Below, piece after piece: positions 1 to 6,706 of a stretch of 9,895 nt of DNA. The notes beneath the pieces were generated by a model. That model was not told the DNA's origin. It was given only the letters and a program-made list of their open reading frames with translations, and ran no database searches. Source of the stretch: an uncultured Lysobacteraceae bacterium (GTDB taxonomy: Bacteria; Pseudomonadota; Gammaproteobacteria; Xanthomonadales; Rhodanobacteraceae); the NCBI GenBank assembly GCA_946480705.1, contig CAMLLF010000084.1, forward strand, positions 1-9,895, in the 5' to 3' direction. The number at the start of each line of letters is the position of its first letter. Position 1 is the first letter of the stretch. The translations under genes were made by a program, and so were the position numbers.

Positions 1-304
1 CGATGCCGTAGCCGGCGAGCGCACCGACGATGCTGCCGATCGTGGCGAACGTCATGGTGCCGCTGGTCGCGCCGCGGTAGCGCGTCGCGTGGATGTAGTC
101 GAATTCCATGTCGCTCTTCATCGCGAGCGCGAGCTTCGCGCCGAACAGCATGCCGCCGTGCATGACGGTCGCGAATACGGCGCGTTCGCCGGCGATGGCG
201 GCGTCGATCTCGCGGCCCATGCGGGCGATCGCGGCGTCGAGCACCGGCAGGTCGTGGATCAGGTCGGCGGTGGCCAACGCGTCGGTCAGGCTGGGTCGGG
301 TCAT
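1..304 (-). CDS. hpt: Hypoxanthine-guanine phosphoribosyltransferase, partial, with anomalous end
   Basis: The N-terminal part of a purine-salvage phosphoribosyltransferase, which joins hypoxanthine or guanine to PRPP in the cytoplasm. The ATG at 304 lies 29 nt after the nagZ stop, and a weak GAGTG sits 5 nt upstream of it. Residues 1-82 fit the short (about 185 aa) HPRT type of Xanthomonadales: TVMHGGMLFGAKLAL (46-60) is the pyrophosphate-binding loop region, followed by FDYIHATRYRGATSG (68-82). The frame then stays open to the window edge, but residues 83-101 (TMTFATIGSIVGALAGYGI) are hydrophobic and glycine-rich. They do not resemble the expected GGxLxW continuation that leads to the VVDD PRPP loop. 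That loop and the catalytic C-terminal half are absent. Neither other minus-strand frame restores the family sequence. The gene may be interrupted, fused or chimeric at about position 60. The family call for residues 1-82 is good; the rest is unassigned. Confidence 0.72.
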   Translation of the reverse strand, partial: MTRPSLTDALATADLIHDLPVLDAAIARMGREIDAAIAGERAVFATVMHGGMLFGAKLALAMKSDMEFDYIHATRYRGATSGTMTFATIGSIVGALAGYGI

Positions 305-333
305 GGTTTCACTCGGGAATACGCCGCGCGCGT

Positions 334-1353
334 CTAGACGCTCGGCGAGGCGGGAACACCGAGCGCGGCGAGGCGCTCGATGAAGCGGGTACGTTGCGGA
401 TTGTCGAGAAGAGACTGCCACGACGATGCGACCATTCCGCGTAACGCGGCAATGCGCGCGGGCGGGCACGGCGCGCGGCCGCGCACGGCCGCGATCGATT
501 CGGCGACGAGCGCGGGGCTGCAGACGAGCACGAGATCGCAGCCGGCCCCGAGGTGCGCGTCGATGCGGGCGGCGACGCCGCCCGCGGATTCGGCCGCGGC
601 CATGCCGATGTCGTCGGAGAACACGACGCCGCGAAAGCCCATCTCGCCGCGCAGCACGTCCTCTATCCAGATCCGCGAATAGCCGGCCGGCACTGCGTCG
701 ACAGCCGGATACGTCACGTGCGCGAGCATCACGGCCTCGGCCCCGGCCGCAAAGCCGTCGGCGAACGTCGCGAGATCGGTCGCGCGCAGTTCGTCGAACG
801 AACGCGGATCGGTCGCCGCGTCGAAATGCGTGTCTTCGAGCACCGAGCCGTGCCCCGGAAAATGCTTGAGCGTCGCGGCCATGCCGCCCAGATGCATGCC
901 GCGCAGATAGGCCTCGCCGAGTTCGGAGACCACGCGCGGATCGGCATGGAACGCGCGCTCGCCGATCGCGCGGTTGCCGCGCTTGAGATCGACGACGGGC
1001 GCGAAGCTGATGTCGATGTCGAGCGCACGCATCTCGCTGGCCATGACCCAGGCGTGCTCCTCGGCGAGCGCGATCGCACGCGCCGGTTCGGCGTCATGGA
1101 TCTCGCCGAGCCGGGCCAGCGCCGGCAGCCGCGTGAAGCCGTCGCGGAAGCGCTGCACCGGACCGCCTTCCTGGTCGACGCAGAGCAGGAATTCGTCGGC
1201 GCGCACGGCGCGGATGGCGTCGATGAGCGCGGCGACCTGCTCGCGCGAGGCGAAGTTGCGGCTGAACAGGATCACGCCGCTGACTTCCGGCGCGGCGATC
1301 CAGTCGCGTTCGTGCGCGGCGAGTTCCTTGCCGGCGATTCCTATGACGAGCAT
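334..1353 (-). CDS. nagZ: Beta-N-acetylhexosaminidase NagZ (glycoside hydrolase family 3)
   Basis: A cytoplasmic enzyme that removes N-acetylglucosamine from anhydromuropeptides during peptidoglycan recycling. In many gammaproteobacteria this step also shapes the AmpR/AmpC inducer pool. The product is 339 aa, normal for NagZ. Visible motifs are CVDQEGGPVQRF (58-69), NRAIGERAF (127-135), the signature KHFPGHG (163-169), the mobile-loop DTH with His176 as likely acid/base, and FSDDIGMA (245-252) with Asp247 as the probable nucleophile. I chose the start at 1353 because MLVIGIAG is the usual beginning of the TIM barrel. The open frame extends much further upstream, but only as a shadow of the CYTH gene. 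The start overlaps the upstream TGA by one base (TGATG), and GAGGG lies 9 nt before it inside the CYTH gene, so translational coupling is likely. Confidence 0.96.
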   Translation of the reverse strand: MLVIGIAGKELAAHERDWIAAPEVSGVILFSRNFASREQVAALIDAIRAVRADEFLLCVDQEGGPVQRFRDGFTRLPALARLGEIHDAEPARAIALAEEHAWVMASEMRALDIDISFAPVVDLKRGNRAIGERAFHADPRVVSELGEAYLRGMHLGGMAATLKHFPGHGSVLEDTHFDAATDPRSFDELRATDLATFADGFAAGAEAVMLAHVTYPAVDAVPAGYSRIWIEDVLRGEMGFRGVVFSDDIGMAAAESAGGVAARIDAHLGAGCDLVLVCSPALVAESIAAVRGRAPCPPARIAALRGMVASSWQSLLDNPQRTRFIERLAALGVPASPSV

Positions 1354-1865
1354 CAGTCCAGTCCCTCGCGCTCGGCCGCAGCCCAGACCGAGTACGGATG
1401 AGCAATCAGGTTGAGGTTGTAGTAGCGCGGCAGATGGCTGACTTCGAGGCCGAGCCAGTCGGGCCGCTCGAACGCCTCGTCGACCGCGTCGAGTTCGAGT
1501 TCGGCGACGACGAGACCGTCGTTCGTGCCGAAGAATTCGTCGATCTCGAACTCGCGCCCCGCATGCGCGACATAGTGGCGGATCTTCTCGACGACGCCGT
1601 CGCAGAGCTTGGCGAGCATCGCCTCGGCATCCGCGAGCGGCACTTCGTATTCGTATTCCTGGCGCACCGGCCCCAGCGTGGAGGACTTGATGTTGAGCCA
1701 GGCCTGCTCGCCGCCGATCCGCACGCGCACCGAGCTGCGCGCCGCGCCGCTCGTGACCGCGGCCGCGCTGACGAGATAGCCCTGCACGAGCCGCTGCGAG
1801 CGCGACACCTGCGCACGCCACGCGTCGGAAGCGAGCAGAAACTTGCGTTCGATTTCTACGCCCAT
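1353..1865 (-). CDS. CYTH-domain protein, probable inorganic triphosphatase
   Basis: A stand-alone CYTH (triphosphate tunnel metalloenzyme) protein of 170 aa. The diagnostic ExExK motif is at Glu4, Glu6 and Lys8 (EIERKFLL). Further tunnel residues follow on alternating strands: RLVQGYL (25-31), SVRVRI (45-50) with Arg47 and Arg49, LNIKS (57-61), QEYEYEVPL (69-77), EKIRHYV (93-99), EFEIDEF (105-111) and AELELD (121-126). The pattern is close to NeuTTM of Nitrosomonas europaea, which hydrolyses tripolyphosphate, so that activity is likelier than adenylate cyclase or thiamine triphosphatase. Substrate choice is inferred from family similarity. The ATG at 1865 has a strong GGAGG seven nucleotides upstream (1877-1873). 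The gene lies 52 bp after rlmD and overlaps nagZ by one base. Confidence 0.9.
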   Translation of the reverse strand: MGVEIERKFLLASDAWRAQVSRSQRLVQGYLVSAAAVTSGAARSSVRVRIGGEQAWLNIKSSTLGPVRQEYEYEVPLADAEAMLAKLCDGVVEKIRHYVAHAGREFEIDEFFGTNDGLVVAELELDAVDEAFERPDWLGLEVSHLPRYYNLNLIAHPYSVWAAAEREGLD

Positions 1866-1872
1866 GCCTATG

Positions 1873-1877
1873 CCTCC
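1873..1877 (-). promoter_or_regulatory. Strong ribosome binding site of the CYTH gene
   Basis: GGAGG on the minus strand, seven nucleotides before the ATG at 1865. It fixes the start of the CYTH gene. It lies in the 52-bp gap after rlmD, so this gene need not depend on coupling to rlmD. Confidence 0.8.
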
Positions 1878-1917
1878 GTTCGCGCAGGCGCTCGCGTCGC
1901 GGCGGCCTGCGCGTCGT

Positions 1918-3222
1918 TCATCGTTCGAACAGCGCGATCGATTCCACGTGCGCCGTGTGCGGGAACATGTCCATCACGCCGGCGGCCCTGAGCTTGAAGC
2001 CATGCTTGTCCACGAGTATGCCGGCGTCGCGCGCGAGCGAGGCAGGATGGCACGACACGTAGACGATGCGGTCGGTGTCTTTTTTCGGCAGGTAGTCGAA
2101 CACCGCCTGCGCGCCCGAGCGCGGCGGATCGAGCAGGATCTTGTCGTAGCGCTGCCGCGCCCAGGGCGTGTCGCGCTGGTCGTCGAGCAGGTTCGCGACG
2201 TGGTATTCGACGTTGGCGATGCCGTTGCGCGCCGCGTTCTGTTTCGCGCGCTCGACGAGACCGTGTTCGCCTTCGACGCCGACGACGTGCGCGCTGCGGC
2301 GCGCGAGCGGAAACGTGAAGTTGCCCAGGCCGCAGAACAGGTCGAGTACGCGGTCGCCGGGCTGCGGGTCGAGCAGCGCCAGCGCGTGCGCGATCATCGC
2401 TTCGTTCATCGCCGAATTGACCTGGATGAAATCGAGCGGCCGGAATTCGAGTTCGACGTCGGCGCTGTCGATGCGGAATGCGAGCCGCGGTGCTTCGGGC
2501 CACAGCGGATGCACGCTGTCGTTGCCGCCGGGCTGCAGGTAGATCGCGAGATCGTGCGTCCGGCCGAACGCGATCAGCGCGGCGCGATCGGCGTCGGTCA
2601 GCGGCTGCAGGTGACGGAAGATCAGCGCGGTCGTGTCGTCGCCCGCGGCGATCTCGATCTGCGGAATCTCGCGCACGCCGCTCAGCGTGCCGACGAGCGC
2701 GGCAAGCGCCTCGATGCGTTCACCGACCGCGGGCGCAAGGACTTCGCAGCGCGTGAGGTCGGCGACGTAGCGGCCGTTGTCCTCGCGGAATCCGACGAGC
2801 GCCTTGCCTTTCTTGTCGACGAACTTGACCGAGAGACGCCCCTTGCGCCGATAGCCCCAGACTGCCGAGGTCAGCGGCGCGAGCCAGCGCTTGGGCTCGA
2901 CGTGGCCGATGCGTTCGAAGTTCTCGGCGAGCACGCGCTGTTTCGCGGCGATCTGCGCCTCGGGTGCGAGGTGCTGCAGCGCGCAGCCGCCGCAGACGCC
3001 GAAATGCGGACAGCGCGGATCGACACGGTCGGGCGAAGCGCTCAGCACCTGCTCGACCTGCGCGTCGTCGTAATGGCGGTGACGCTGCACGAGGCGGGCG
3101 AGCACTTTTTCGCCGGCCAGCGCGCCGCGCACGAAGACGGCCTTGCCGTCGTGCCGTGCGACGCCGCGGCCGTCGTGCGAAAGACCGGTGATGTCGAGTT
3201 CGAGCGTGATCGGGGCTTTCAT
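1918..3222 (-). CDS. rlmD: 23S rRNA (uracil-1939-C5)-methyltransferase RlmD
   Basis: An SAM-dependent enzyme that makes m5U1939 in 23S rRNA. The product is 434 aa (E. coli 433). Order of parts: an N-terminal TRAM RNA-binding domain (about 1-58, LDITGLSHDGRGVAR); four 4Fe-4S cysteines at Cys71, Cys77, Cys80 (CPHFGVCGGC) and Cys159 (TRCEVL); a central RNA-binding region with DFIQVN (264-269); and a Rossmann methyltransferase domain with the SAM loop DLFCGLGNF (294-302), LLDPPRSG (363-370), nucleophile Cys391 in VSCHPASLARD, and likely catalytic base Glu427 (HTAHVESI). All catalytic residues are present. The ATG at 3222 is the only start in front of the TRAM domain. It lacks an adjacent Shine-Dalgarno; the nearest good one is separated from it by a hairpin at 3229-3258. 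The gene ends 52 bp before the CYTH gene. Confidence 0.97.
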   Translation of the reverse strand: MKAPITLELDITGLSHDGRGVARHDGKAVFVRGALAGEKVLARLVQRHRHYDDAQVEQVLSASPDRVDPRCPHFGVCGGCALQHLAPEAQIAAKQRVLAENFERIGHVEPKRWLAPLTSAVWGYRRKGRLSVKFVDKKGKALVGFREDNGRYVADLTRCEVLAPAVGERIEALAALVGTLSGVREIPQIEIAAGDDTTALIFRHLQPLTDADRAALIAFGRTHDLAIYLQPGGNDSVHPLWPEAPRLAFRIDSADVELEFRPLDFIQVNSAMNEAMIAHALALLDPQPGDRVLDLFCGLGNFTFPLARRSAHVVGVEGEHGLVERAKQNAARNGIANVEYHVANLLDDQRDTPWARQRYDKILLDPPRSGAQAVFDYLPKKDTDRIVYVSCHPASLARDAGILVDKHGFKLRAAGVMDMFPHTAHVESIALFER

Positions 3223-3228
3223 GACGAC

Positions 3229-3258
3229 GGCGCCCGGGATGCGGGCATCCCGGGCGCC
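3229..3258 (-). repeat. Perfect 14-bp inverted repeat (hairpin) just before rlmD
   Basis: GGCGCCCGGGATGC at 3229-3242 is followed, after two bases, by its exact reverse complement at 3245-3258. In RNA this would be a 12-bp, almost all-GC stem with a hexaloop. It begins 6 nt upstream of the rlmD ATG and 35 nt after the ydbL stop. No T-tract follows on the minus strand, so it is a poor candidate for a Rho-independent terminator. A 10-bp palindrome (ACTCCGGAGT, 3262-3271) lies next to it. Confidence 0.85.
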
Positions 3259-3262
3259 TGTA

Positions 3263-3266
3263 CTCC
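3263..3266 (-). promoter_or_regulatory. Candidate displaced Shine-Dalgarno of rlmD
   Basis: GGAG on the minus strand, 40 nt before the rlmD ATG. It is the only convincing ribosome binding sequence in the gap between ydbL and rlmD. The 30-nt hairpin lies between it and the start codon. If the hairpin folds, 4 + 6 unpaired nucleotides remain, close to ordinary spacing. This role is an inference. Confidence 0.45.
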
Positions 3267-3293
3267 GGAGTGATCGAGAATCTGGCGGACGCG

Positions 3294-3875
3294 TCAGCGC
3301 TGTTTCCAGGCGCCCGCGGCGTCCTGATGATACCAGCCGGGGCGCGCCTGCTGGATCCACTGCGCCGCGAACGTGCTCTGGATCTGCGCTTCCCATTCCG
3401 GATGGCCGTTCGCCCGCGCGATTTCGGCGTAGACCGCCTTGCGGTCGCGATTCTCGTCGGCGACGGCCTGGTTCAGCGACGCGCGCTCGGCCAGCGGCAC
3501 GGCCGAGGCGTCGCGCACCGCGACGAGGCCGTCGCGCGTCAGGCCGATGCTGCCGGCCGCGAGCGCCTTCGTCAGCACGCTGTCGAAGCGCTGCTTCATG
3601 CGCGCCTGGATGTCGCGCACGGCCGCGGTCTGGATGTTGAGGTCGGGTTCGGCCGCATGCGCCGCGCCGATGAAGAAATCGAGCAGGCCGGCCTGCGGCG
3701 GACGCTGCGGCGGCGGCGGATCCTTGGCTTCGCCCGCGGCCTCGCCGATCACGTTGCCGATGAACTGCTCGGCGGCCTTCTCCGCGGCGGCGGCCGGGAA
3801 ATACACGTTGATCGTGACGCAGGCCGACAACAGCACCAGCGACAGGCTCAGCAGCATCGTTCGGACAGCGCGCAT
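3294..3875 (-). CDS. ydbL: YdbL family (DUF1318) lipoprotein
   Basis: A 193-aa lipoprotein. Signal peptide 1-18 ends in the lipobox LSAC with Cys19 as the lipidated residue. Val20 at position +2 is not an inner-membrane retention signal, so the outer membrane is likely. The mature start CVTINVYFPAAAAEKAAEQFI (19-39) is followed by a proline-rich linker (DPPPPQRPPQ, 52-61). An alanine-rich stretch with an AHAA site (72-75) comes next, then the DUF1318 domain (about 78-193) with ADENRDRKAVYAEIARANGH (129-148) and the terminal ARPGWYHQDAAGAWKQR. In E. coli, YdbL is a soluble periplasmic protein and a separate small lipoprotein, YnbE, partners YdbH. Here no separate ynbE lies in the 14-bp gap after ydbH, and the YdbL itself carries the lipid anchor. 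The start at 3875 has GGGAG six nucleotides upstream. Partnership with YdbH is inferred from linkage and family knowledge. Confidence 0.88.
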   Translation of the reverse strand: MRAVRTMLLSLSLVLLSACVTINVYFPAAAAEKAAEQFIGNVIGEAAGEAKDPPPPQRPPQAGLLDFFIGAAHAAEPDLNIQTAAVRDIQARMKQRFDSVLTKALAAGSIGLTRDGLVAVRDASAVPLAERASLNQAVADENRDRKAVYAEIARANGHPEWEAQIQSTFAAQWIQQARPGWYHQDAAGAWKQR

Positions 3876-3889
3876 GAGGAACTCCCGGA

Positions 3890-5917
3890 TCAGTGGATGA
3901 CAGGTTTGGTGCCGCTCGCGGCGGCGCGGAGACGGTCGACGAGCACGGCCCAGTCGACCTGCGACTGGTGGCCGACGATCTGGATTCGCGGCAGGCCGCG
4001 GCCTTCGACCAGAGTGTATCTGGCGCCGTCGGCGTCGAGCCCGCGCATGTGGCAGACCGCATTCTGGAGCCGGCAGCCGATGCCCAGGCGCGCATAGCCG
4101 AAGGTGTCGAACAGCTTGAGCATGCTCGCCTGCAGGCCGGCCGCGATACCTCCGCCGCCGACCGAGGAGATCGTGTTGACCGCGCGCTGGCTGATGCGGC
4201 CGCCCTCGAGCGCCTGCAGGTGCGCGTCGAACGCGACCGGCTGCCAGTCGACGAGACGCAGCGCGCGCACGTAGCCCGACAGGCGGCCGGTGATGCCGCC
4301 GATGTCGAAGGTGCCGGTCAGAAGACTCAGGTCGAGCCCGGCGAACGCGACGTCGGCCGACAGCGACGGCGATACGCCGAACGGACGCTCCAGCGCGAGG
4401 CCGGTCACGTTCAGGGTTCCGTCGAACACGTTGAGCATGAGTCCGCCGGCCATGTCGAGCCGCTCGCCCGCATAGCGCAATTCGGGCACCGCGCCGCCGA
4501 GCTTGCCGCCGAAGCGCGGCCAGCCGAGCGCCTGGCTCAGCGCCGCGAGATCGACGTCGTGCACGGCGAGCCCGGCCTGCAGCCGCTCGCCGCTGCGCGC
4601 CGCCGGATGCACGCTGAGGCGCTGCAGATTCAGGCGCCCGCCGAGCAGCGGAATCTCGGCGGACTCGGCGAGGCTCAATGCGCCGTCGCGACTGTGCCAG
4701 CGCAGGCGCGCCGCGCCGAGCGGCAGCGAGTAGAGCGTCGCCGACTTCCAGCGCAGCTCGGTCGCTGCGACAGCGCCGTCGCGACGCCAGTCGAGCGAGC
4801 CGTCGAGGCCGTCGATCCCGACGCCGCGCGCGGGCTCGACGAGATCGACGCCGTTCAGTACGACACTGCCGCCATGCGGCCCCTGCGCGTCGAAGCGCGC
4901 GCGCGCCGTGATGCGGCCGCGGCTCTGCAATGCGCTCCAGCCGGCCGTGCCGAGCACGCTCGCGAGATAGCGCTGCTGCGCAGCCGGCAGTTCGGCGCTC
5001 AGCGTTTCGACGTCGAACGCACGCAGCGTCCAGCCGGCGGCGCAACGGGTCGTGCTGCGTGCTGCCACGAGCGCGGAAGCGGCGAGCGTCAGCACGCCGG
5101 GATCGTCGTAGACGATGTCGCGCAAGCGCCAGGCGTCGCGCTCGGGCGCGAGGGCGAATTCGAGCCGCGTGCCGTGGTCGGCGAACGCGACATGGAACGG
5201 ACCGGCCAGCACTTCGCCGCTGCCGATTTGCCCGCGATGGTGCAGCTGCCACGGCGTACCGCTGCGCAGATCGAGCTTGCCGGCAAGGCTGACGTGTGCC
5301 GCGGCCGTGCTGCCGTCGGCCGTGTCGAAGCCGAAATCGCGCAGGCTGTAGTCGATCTCGGTCGATGCCGCGGCGCGCGACGGCAGATCGGCATCGAGCG
5401 CGAGTTGCCCGTCGATGCGCGTCAGCGCGGGCCAGGACTTGCGCAGGAGATCCGACAGCCAGTTCAGCGGCAGCTGGCGCAGGCGCACCTGCCAGCGCGC
5501 GTCGTCGCCGTCGCCGTGACGGCCCAGACTGAGCCTCGCCGGCGCGCGGTTGATTTCGAGTTCGAGGCGGCCCTGTTCGAGCTGTGCGACGAAGCCCGCT
5601 TCGAGCGGCGTCGCGTCGGCGGCCGTGCGCAGTTGCGCCTGTCCTGCGCAGCGCCAGGCCGCGGCGTCGGGTTCGAGCGGACAGTGCGCCTTGAGCGCGT
5701 GCAGGTGCAGTCCTGCGTCGGGCCAGTCCAGCTGCGCCGCATCGAGGCGCAGGTCCTGACCGCCGTCCGCATTCGGCAATAATTCTACTTTTAACTTTGT
5801 TACGACCAGGCCGCCGGTCGTCAGCGTATCGACGGCGGCGCGCGCGCCGGCGGCGCGGGCCTGGGCGCCGGCGGCAAGAGCAAGCACAATGCAGAAGACG
5901 CGAAACACGTAGCGCAT
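3890..5917 (-). CDS. ydbH: YdbH family AsmA-like intermembrane phospholipid transport protein
   Basis: A large periplasmic AsmA-like protein. Members of this family are thought to form a beta-rich bridge that lets phospholipids move from the inner to the outer membrane, redundantly with TamB and YhdP. The product is 675 aa, shorter than E. coli YdbH (879). The N-terminus MRYVFRVFCIVLALAAGAQA is a signal sequence or membrane anchor. The long middle consists of repeated short beta strands with little recognisable motif. The C-terminus carries the family signature: VDWQPVAFDAHL (from about 556), ISQRAVNTISSVGGGG (from about 575), FGYARLGIGC (about 606-615) with CRLQNAVC, and GLPRIQIVGHQSQVDW (from about 641). 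The ATG at 5917 is the only start that gives a signal peptide; its Shine-Dalgarno is weak. An AT-rich patch at 5778-5802 stands out in this gene. It is probably the first gene of the ydbH-to-hpt unit. Confidence 0.88.
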   Translation of the reverse strand: MRYVFRVFCIVLALAAGAQARAAGARAAVDTLTTGGLVVTKLKVELLPNADGGQDLRLDAAQLDWPDAGLHLHALKAHCPLEPDAAAWRCAGQAQLRTAADATPLEAGFVAQLEQGRLELEINRAPARLSLGRHGDGDDARWQVRLRQLPLNWLSDLLRKSWPALTRIDGQLALDADLPSRAAASTEIDYSLRDFGFDTADGSTAAAHVSLAGKLDLRSGTPWQLHHRGQIGSGEVLAGPFHVAFADHGTRLEFALAPERDAWRLRDIVYDDPGVLTLAASALVAARSTTRCAAGWTLRAFDVETLSAELPAAQQRYLASVLGTAGWSALQSRGRITARARFDAQGPHGGSVVLNGVDLVEPARGVGIDGLDGSLDWRRDGAVAATELRWKSATLYSLPLGAARLRWHSRDGALSLAESAEIPLLGGRLNLQRLSVHPAARSGERLQAGLAVHDVDLAALSQALGWPRFGGKLGGAVPELRYAGERLDMAGGLMLNVFDGTLNVTGLALERPFGVSPSLSADVAFAGLDLSLLTGTFDIGGITGRLSGYVRALRLVDWQPVAFDAHLQALEGGRISQRAVNTISSVGGGGIAAGLQASMLKLFDTFGYARLGIGCRLQNAVCHMRGLDADGARYTLVEGRGLPRIQIVGHQSQVDWAVLVDRLRAAASGTKPVIH

Positions 5918-5977
5918 GCGCGGCGACCCGGAAAGAGGCGCCGATTGTGGCCAGCACTGCCTGAATGGGGAAGAGGC
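5918..5977. promoter_or_regulatory. Divergent intergenic region between ydbH and the receiver-HPt gene
   Basis: About 60 bp separate the two divergent starts, so promoters for both the ydbH unit and the plus-strand gene should lie here or reach into the coding ends. I find no convincing -35/-10 pair on either strand. On the plus strand GGGGAAG (5967-5973) acts as a ribosome binding site for the GTG at 5978. Confidence 0.4.
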
Positions 5978-6706
5978 GTGGAGCTCCTGATCGCCGACGA
6001 CAACGCGCTGAGCCTGCGCTTTCTCGCCGATGCTGCGGCGCTGCTCGGCCATCGCTGCGAGACTGCCGAGGACGGCGAAGCGGCGCTGGCGCTCGCGCGC
6101 CGCCGCTGCTACGACCTGCTGCTGCTCGATGTGCATATGCCGCATCTCGACGGTCCGGCAGCGCTCGCATGTTTGCGCGCCGACGCGACCGCAGCTTCGC
6201 AGCGCAGTCCGGCACTGGCGACCACGGCCGATGCCGATCCGGCCGTCGCGCGCGAACTGCACACGCTCGGCTTCGCCGGCGTGCTGCACAAGCCGGTCGA
6301 CCTCGACGGCCTGCGCGCCGCGCTGCAGCTCGGCAACGGCGGGCATACCGGCGTCGCCGAGGCGGCACCTTCCTACGCGGAGGCGCCGCTGCTCGACGAC
6401 GCGGCCGCCTGCCGGAGCCTGGGCAGTCAAGAGACCGTCATCGCGTTGCGCGGCCTGTTTGCGCAGGAACTCGACGCGCTGCCCGGCGAACTCGATGCGT
6501 TGCTGGCGAAGAAGGACGGCGTCGGCCTGCGCGAACGCCTGCACCGGCTCTGCGCCTCGGCCGGATTCTGCGGCGCGCCGCGGCTCGAACAGACCTGCCG
6601 GCGTCTTCGCACGCGCGTGCTGGCGGACGTGACATTCACGGCCGAGGATCTGACGCAGCTGCACGACGTCGCGGCAGCGACGCGCCGCGCGCTGGACGGC
6701 GTCTAG
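5978..6706 (+). CDS. Receiver-HPt phosphorelay protein
   Basis: A two-domain cytoplasmic phosphotransfer protein of 242 aa. The receiver domain (1 to about 118) has the acidic pair Asp7-Asp8, phospho-acceptor Asp51 (LLLLDVHMPHLDG), Thr82/Thr83 in place of the usual LTA, and Lys105-Pro106. After a linker, an HPt four-helix domain (about 138-240) follows, with likely phospho-acceptor His189 in ERLHRLCASAGFCGAPRLE. There is no DNA-binding or enzymatic output domain, so it should pass phosphoryl groups between a hybrid kinase and another regulator; neither is in this window. Start choice: the frame is open back to a TTG at 5945, but GTG at 5978 directly precedes the first receiver strand (ELLIADDN) and has GGGGAAG at good spacing. 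Its stop overlaps that of recO on the opposite strand. Confidence 0.88.
   Translation: MELLIADDNALSLRFLADAAALLGHRCETAEDGEAALALARRRCYDLLLLDVHMPHLDGPAALACLRADATAASQRSPALATTADADPAVARELHTLGFAGVLHKPVDLDGLRAALQLGNGGHTGVAEAAPSYAEAPLLDDAAACRSLGSQETVIALRGLFAQELDALPGELDALLAKKDGVGLRERLHRLCASAGFCGAPRLEQTCRRLRTRVLADVTFTAEDLTQLHDVAAATRRALDGV

Noticed and set aside
334..1821. NagZ with a 156-residue N-terminal extension
   Set aside because: The extension lies wholly in another frame of the CYTH gene, is arginine-rich low-complexity sequence, and NagZ begins at MLVIGIAG.
3229..3258. Rho-independent terminator after ydbL
   Set aside because: The stem is perfect, but no T-run follows on either strand, and on the minus strand the rlmD start comes 6 nt later.
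1843..3273. A 476-codon plus-strand open frame opposite rlmD
   Set aside because: It is an antisense shadow of rlmD; the translation has no domain and no plausible ribosome site.
3893..5782. A 629-codon open frame on the plus strand opposite ydbH
   Set aside because: High G+C leaves long open frames opposite real genes. The translation is arginine-, alanine- and glutamate-rich without domain features, and ydbH on the other strand has a clear family signature.
5945..5977. TTG at 5945 as the start of the receiver-HPt protein
   Set aside because: It would add 11 residues (MWPALPEWGRG) ahead of the first receiver strand and has no good ribosome site. GTG at 5978 fits the family start and has GGGGAAG upstream.
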